Assembly: GCA_023846275.1 (NCBI GenBank)
Contig: JAIUJO010000187.1
Coordinates: forward strand, 103,501 to 167,500
DNA from: Vanilla planifolia
Taxonomy: Eukaryota > Streptophyta > Magnoliopsida > Asparagales > Orchidaceae
Direction: 5' to 3'
DNA length: 64,000 bases
In this document: positions 59,501 to 64,000 of the stretch, piece after piece
Position numbering within the stretch: the first letter of the stretch is position 1
How the letters are laid out: each line of letters begins with the position of its first letter
Made by a program: the position numbers and the translations under genes
The notes under the pieces: generated by a model
Told to the model about the DNA's origin: nothing
The model's database searches: none
Seen by the model: only the letters and a program-made list of their open reading frames with translations

Positions 59501-59984
59501 AGATTGTTCACCTACCAATAAGGAACATGAGATGGGTTTAGACCATCATGAGACATGTTAGTTTTACCTTATTGATGTATGTGTCATGATAGTAATTCAA
59601 CCTAGTACAAAAGGAACTGTTGATTCACACAATTGGTCATCGCACTTTGTTGAAAAGCCAGTGGCATGAAGCTATCATGTGTAGAATTATGGCTGAATGC
59701 CTCTATGTCAGAATCCATGCTAAGAAGTTTCGCTTAGGTCTATTGTTCTCTTATTGACTTGTAGTTAGGGCTTGGCACCCCAGGGGCACAAGACAATGGG
59801 CTAGTCTAGTGTCACAAAAAGTTGGACAGCACAAGTAATGCAAAAAATGATAGTTAAGAATGAACGATGTGTAGAGTCCATTATAGATGACTTAAATTTG
59901 TGATAGGGTATTGTAAGTGGTAGAGTGGCATTGTTGCCACGATCCACTGAGATCCAACCCTATGTTTCAATAGATTCGACCACT
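56575..59984 (+). rRNA. 26S rRNA pseudogene, full length (block 4)
   Basis: About 3.41 kb, matching plant 26S length. It retains the ~38-nt segment missing from blocks 2 and 3 (GAGAATAGAAATCTTGTGTG near 59251). Identifiable parts include GTTTAATTAAAACAAAGCAT (~58711), ATGGATTAACGAGATTCCCG (~58887), GATAACTGGCTTGTGGCAGC (~59398) and the end near ATTCGACCACTCGC. The sarcin-ricin loop at 59604-59618 reads AGTACAAAAGGAACT, three changes in a universally conserved 15-mer. Pseudogene. Confidence 0.93.
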
Positions 59985-60200
59985 CGCTCTTATGAAGGGT
60001 TGAAGTCATAGGACTTTTTAATGAGCAAAAATACGAGCTTGCTCTCTTGCTCTCGCTTGCTCGACATAGCTCGATTTATTGCAATACTTGTTAGGATACT
60101 TTGGGTAAATACTTTTGTGTGAGTATTCTGCAACAAGCTTTGCAATGTTCCCCTTAGTGGTTTTACCTCAGTGCAAGGCTTATGCCTCATTTTGTAATAT
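59985..60200 (+). other. 3' ETS (block 4)
   Basis: Matches the starts of the other spacers: GTTGAAGTCATA, GAGCAAAAATACGAGCTTGC with a CTTGCT-rich tract at ~60035-60065, then CAGTGCAAGGCTTATGCCTC. Compared with 23480-24420, about 0.9 kb of spacer is then missing. Confidence 0.75.
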
Positions 60201-63200
60201 ACAATTCACAATATCCAATTCACAAAGCATCAATGGTGCTTCGTGCACGTATGTGCACTACGTGCATGTGGTTGCCTATTGGCTTGATAAGGTGCAACAT
60301 GTGCCTGCATCATTTGGCTTCAAAAAACTGTAACTTTTATTAGGACTTTTAGCATTGATGGCTGCTTTCCTAGGGATCGGGCGAATAACTATAGGTAGAC
60401 TTGTCTTCTTTCGTGATGGAGTTTTTACAAATATACACTTCACAGGTGCGAATGTAGGATGCAATGTGGCTAGTAGACTTGTGGAAGATTGTTGCTCCAA
60501 TCTTTTGTTGGTTTAATCACCTAGTGATAGGGCATAGATGGTGCTGCGCATAGGCATGCATAGCATGCGAGCACACGGTAGCCTATCTATGTGCACTTAG
60601 GGGCAATGAGCACCAACATCATTTGGCTACAAAAAAGTGTAACTTTTATCAAGATTTTTAGCTCTACGGGCGACTGCCACAGGGATATGACAATTACCTA
60701 TTTGTAGACTTTCCTTATTCATCAACAGATTTGTCGCAATATACAATCTAAAAGTGGGAACGTGTTATGCTGTGTGGCCCACAGTGAAGTGAAAGTTTGA
60801 TTGTTTTGTAAATGGTTTAAGCGCTTTGGGTTGTATCCTTCGTAGAGCACTTATGATGCAACATGCACCTGAATAATTTGGCCTCAAAAAATGTAACTTT
60901 TACCTAAATTGTTAGATCTATGGGCTACCACCCCATGGATTGGGTGATTACTATAGGGAGCCTTGCCCTCTTCTGTGATGGAAGTTTCGCAAATATACAC
61001 TTCGTTGGTGGGAATGTGGGATGCAGTGCAGTCTCTAGACTAGTGTAAGATTGTTGTTATGTTCTTCTATATGGTTTAATCACATAGTGCTAGTGCACTG
61101 ATGGTGCTACAAGCAGGCATGTGCACAATGCACGTGCACGGTGGTTTGTTTTCACGTGCTCAGGGGCGATGTGTGCTCGTATCATATGGCTATAGAAAGC
61201 ATAACTTTTATTGTGGTTTTTAGCTCTGCAGGCTGCTGCCGATGAGATACAGTGATTTTCTATTGGTAGACTTGCCTCATTCGTCCAAAGAATTGTTGCA
61301 ATATACAATCCACAAGTGTGCATATGTGATGCCATGCAACCGATAGCAACATGAAAGATGGATGATGCAAGATTTGCAAACAGTTTAGGCATTTTGGGTT
61401 GTATCCTTCGTAGAGCATAGATGGTGCTTCGCATAGGCATGTGAACCACGTGCATGCATAGTGGCTTATCATCATGGGCTAAGGTGCAATGTGTGCCCAC
61501 GTCATTTGGCAGCAGAAAAGTGTAACATTTGTCGAGATTTTTAGCTATATAGGCTGCTGTCGCTGGGTTACGGCGTTACCTTTTGGCAGACTTTCATTAT
61601 TCGTCAACAGATTTGTCGCAATATACAGACATCATATGGGAATGTGTGATGCTTTGCGGCCTGCAGTGAAGTGAAAGATTGATGATGCAACATGTGTAAT
61701 GGTTTACCTACTTCTAGTTGTATCCTTAGTAGGGAATTGGTGGTGCAGAAAGCAAGCATGTGCACCACGTATGAGCAGTGTGGCTTATCTGTTCGTGTTG
61801 AGGTGCAACGTGCGCCCACATCATTTGACAGAAGAAATGTGTAACTTTTATCGAGATTTTTAGCCCTGTAGGCTACTGTCGTAGGGATATGACATTTACT
61901 TATTGGTAGATCTGCCTCTTTCGTTGACAGATTTGTTGCAATATACAATATACAATCCACATGCTTTGCGGTCTGTCACGAAGTGAAAGATGGATGGTGC
62001 AACATATGCAACGGTTTACGCATTTTCATTGTATCCCCCACAAAGCATATGTGGTGCTGCATAGGCATGTGCATTGCACTCATGCGGTGTGGCTTATCGG
62101 TGCTTGCTAAGGTACAATGTGCGCTCGCATCATTTGGGTTCAAAAAAGGGTAATTTTTATCGAGATGTTTTAGCTCAGTGAGCTACTACCATAGGGATAT
62201 GGTGATTACCTATTGGTAGACTTGTAGATTTGTCACAATTTATAATCTGCATGTAGGAAAGAGTGATAAAGTGTGGCCTACAGCAAAGTGAAAGGTGGAT
62301 GGTGCAACATGTGAAAAGGTTTATGCATTTGAGGTTGTATCCTTTGCAAAGCACTGGTGGTGCTACACGCAGTCATCTGCACCACACCTGGACATGGTGG
62401 CCTATCGGCATGCACGGAGGTGTAATGCGCACCCATGTCATTTGGCTTCAGAAAATTTCAACTTTTATCAGGATTTTTTGCTGCCCAAGGGATCGGGTGA
62501 TTACCTTCGGTAGCCTTGCCTTCTTTCATGATGGAAATTTTACAAATATCCACTTATTAGGTGGGAATGTGAGACATAGTGTGGTCTATAGACTAGTGTA
62601 AGATTATCGTTCCAATCTTTGGTATGGTTTAAGCACTTAGTGCCAGTCAACTGAATGAACGAATAGTGGCTTGCCTACCCTTGTGCACGAGGGCCTATCT
62701 ACATGCTGTTAGACAAAACTGGCATGCGTGACATGTAGGTACCACACTTTGTAACCTTTTTGGGGTATTTTCACTACTGTGAGCTACTGATGCATGGTTA
62801 AGCTGATTACCTATTGGTAATCTTGCCTTCCTCGTTGGTAAAGTTGATGCAATATGCAATCTGCAAATGGGAATGTTGTAGGCTGTGTGGCCTACAACTA
62901 TATTCGAAGTTGGATGGTGCATTATGCACAAGGGTAGAATTTTAGGTATTAAGCTAGTTCCTAGCTCTAATGGTGCAGCTCGCATTGCCTGCTCATGTTG
63001 GCATTTGTCTGTGCCAATCTGGAGGCTTATTTGCACGTGCTCATTGGCAACCAAAATGTGTGCATGTTGAACGCTGCTCAGCTTGTAGAGAAGTCTACGA
63101 TTTTAGGTTCAATCTGAGGTATGGCTTAATCATATGTAGTGCCAGTGCACTGTGCGTGCACGGTGGCATGCCTACTCGCACGCGGTGGGTGTCCTATTCG

Positions 63201-63590
63201 AGCGCCCTCAGGTGTTGCACATGCGTGTGGAATGTCGGTTCCAGAAATGTAACTTTTTATGAGATTTTTTGCCATACATACTCCTAGTGCATTGATTAGT
63301 TTGATTACCTATTGGTAATCTTTCTTGGTTTAGAATATCGTAATAAATGATCCGTATATGGGTAGGACAAGATGATGTAGTGCTGCCTGTGCCAAAGCAG
63401 AAGGTGGATGGTTCGATGTGCACAAATTATTTAAGCATTCTTGGTTGTAAAAATAGCCCTACGCTATTGGTGTGACAAGCATGCAAATGTAGTGCTCGCC
63501 CACATTTAGCAGCAACCTATGCAAGAGACTTGTTTAGACCACAAAGAGTAGCTCTTTTTGAGATTTTTAGTTATGTGGTACCTGTAGCAT
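60200..63590 (+). repeat. IGS tandem subrepeats, ~310 bp, about 10 units
   Basis: The same marker as in the first IGS recurs near 60327, 60636, 60890, 61196, 61516, 61836, 62143, 62452, 62746 and 63247. Spacings are mostly 294-320 bp. Types A and B are mixed, with type B markers near 60475, 61037 and 62590. The 18S-proximal end (from ~62450) follows the same order of segments as 27800-28960. Confidence 0.9.
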
Positions 63591-64000
63591 GGATGTGCAA
63601 TATTTGCTAGGGTTTAAGCATGTAGGGATACTACCCAAGCGGTGTGCTATTGTGTTGGAGCTCTTTGCCTTTTGCTTTGGGCATTGTGTCTAAGTGAAGG
63701 TTTTCTGGTGCCCCTAGTGCTTGGACAAGTCCTTATCATCCGTGTTCAATCCCTTCGGGGTATTGCATGTTGTGGCTTTCCTCATGCGGTGGCATTTTGT
63801 TTGTGAAATGTGCTACTTTCTTTGACCTATCATATCTTGGAAAAGCCAATGCAGGAACAAGAGGTTGCTCAAGTGGCATCTTCAAGTGGTGCAATTTACG
63901 CATGGCTTTATGTCGTTTCAGTGAATTGTTCCCTTTACAAGTTGTGCCAAGCATTGCATATCGTGCCATGCGAGCACTAGCCAAGGCCTGCATCCCTAAT
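63591..64000 (+). other. Start of 5' ETS (cut by window end)
   Basis: Alignable with 28940-29372 of the first IGS. An 18S 5' end would be expected about 0.5 kb beyond the window if the structure is conserved. Confidence 0.7.

Noticed and set aside
1-64000. tRNA genes
   Set aside because: I saw no stretch with convincing A and B boxes in a cloverleaf; a covariance search would be needed to exclude weak candidates.

Overview
This is plant nuclear DNA consisting of a decayed 45S ribosomal DNA (rDNA) array riddled with LINE (L1-type non-LTR) retrotransposons. I see no intact protein-coding gene. The many short open frames are fragments of LINE ORF1/ORF2 on the minus strand, or chance frames inside rRNA, spacer and LINE sequence. 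The ITS1 spacers keep a recognisable version of the flowering-plant core motif (GGCRY...GYGYCAAGG), the LINEs are of plant L1 type (ORF1 with a DUF4283-like region and a CCHC knuckle, ORF2 with a C-terminal RNase H), and a telomere-like CCCTAAA tract is present. An angiosperm is therefore the best guess; the species cannot be told from the sequence.

Layout, with rDNA always on the plus strand and LINEs always on the minus strand. 1-1357: end of a LINE array. 1358-3446: rDNA block 1 (18S 3' part, ITS1, 5.8S, ITS2, first ~0.9 kb of 26S). 3447-13506: LINE1, LINE2 and LINE3. 13574-18118: block 2 (18S 3' part through full-length 26S). 18119-18804: its 3' spacer, fused directly to the ITS1 of block 3. 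18805-23265: block 3 (no 18S; 26S with a 567-bp tandem duplication). 23266-29913: long intergenic spacer (IGS) with ~320-bp subrepeats and a 5' external transcribed spacer (ETS). 29914-31014: 18S 5' part of block 4. 31015-55223: LINE4, LINE5, LINE6 and LINE7. 55249-59984: rest of block 4 (18S 3' part, ITS1, 5.8S, ITS2, full-length 26S). 59985-64000: another subrepeat IGS running into a 5' ETS.

The most striking feature is that every LINE array sits at the same nucleotide of the 18S gene, right after AAAGTCTTTGGGTTCC and before GGGGGAGTATGG. Copies of that ~16-bp word separate successive LINEs as target-site duplications. The LINEs have a fixed 3' end without a poly(A) tail, and three of them share a 5' end (…CTCAC). 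This is the signature of a LINE lineage that inserts site-specifically into 18S rDNA and re-inserts at its own duplicated target, building head-to-tail stacks. The order full LINE / 1.1-kb truncated LINE / LINE occurs twice (3447-13506 and 31015-47926) with the same truncation point, so an already interrupted rDNA unit was later amplified.

All rRNA genes look like pseudogenes. The sarcin-ricin loop, 530 loop and other near-invariant motifs are mutated, C-to-T/G-to-A changes are prominent, and there are large deletions. The LINE coding regions are also broken, and no reverse transcriptase copy keeps an intact YADD motif. Boundaries are read by eye from recalled rRNA consensus and internal comparison of copies; most are good to within about 5-20 bases, and LINE domain limits are looser.
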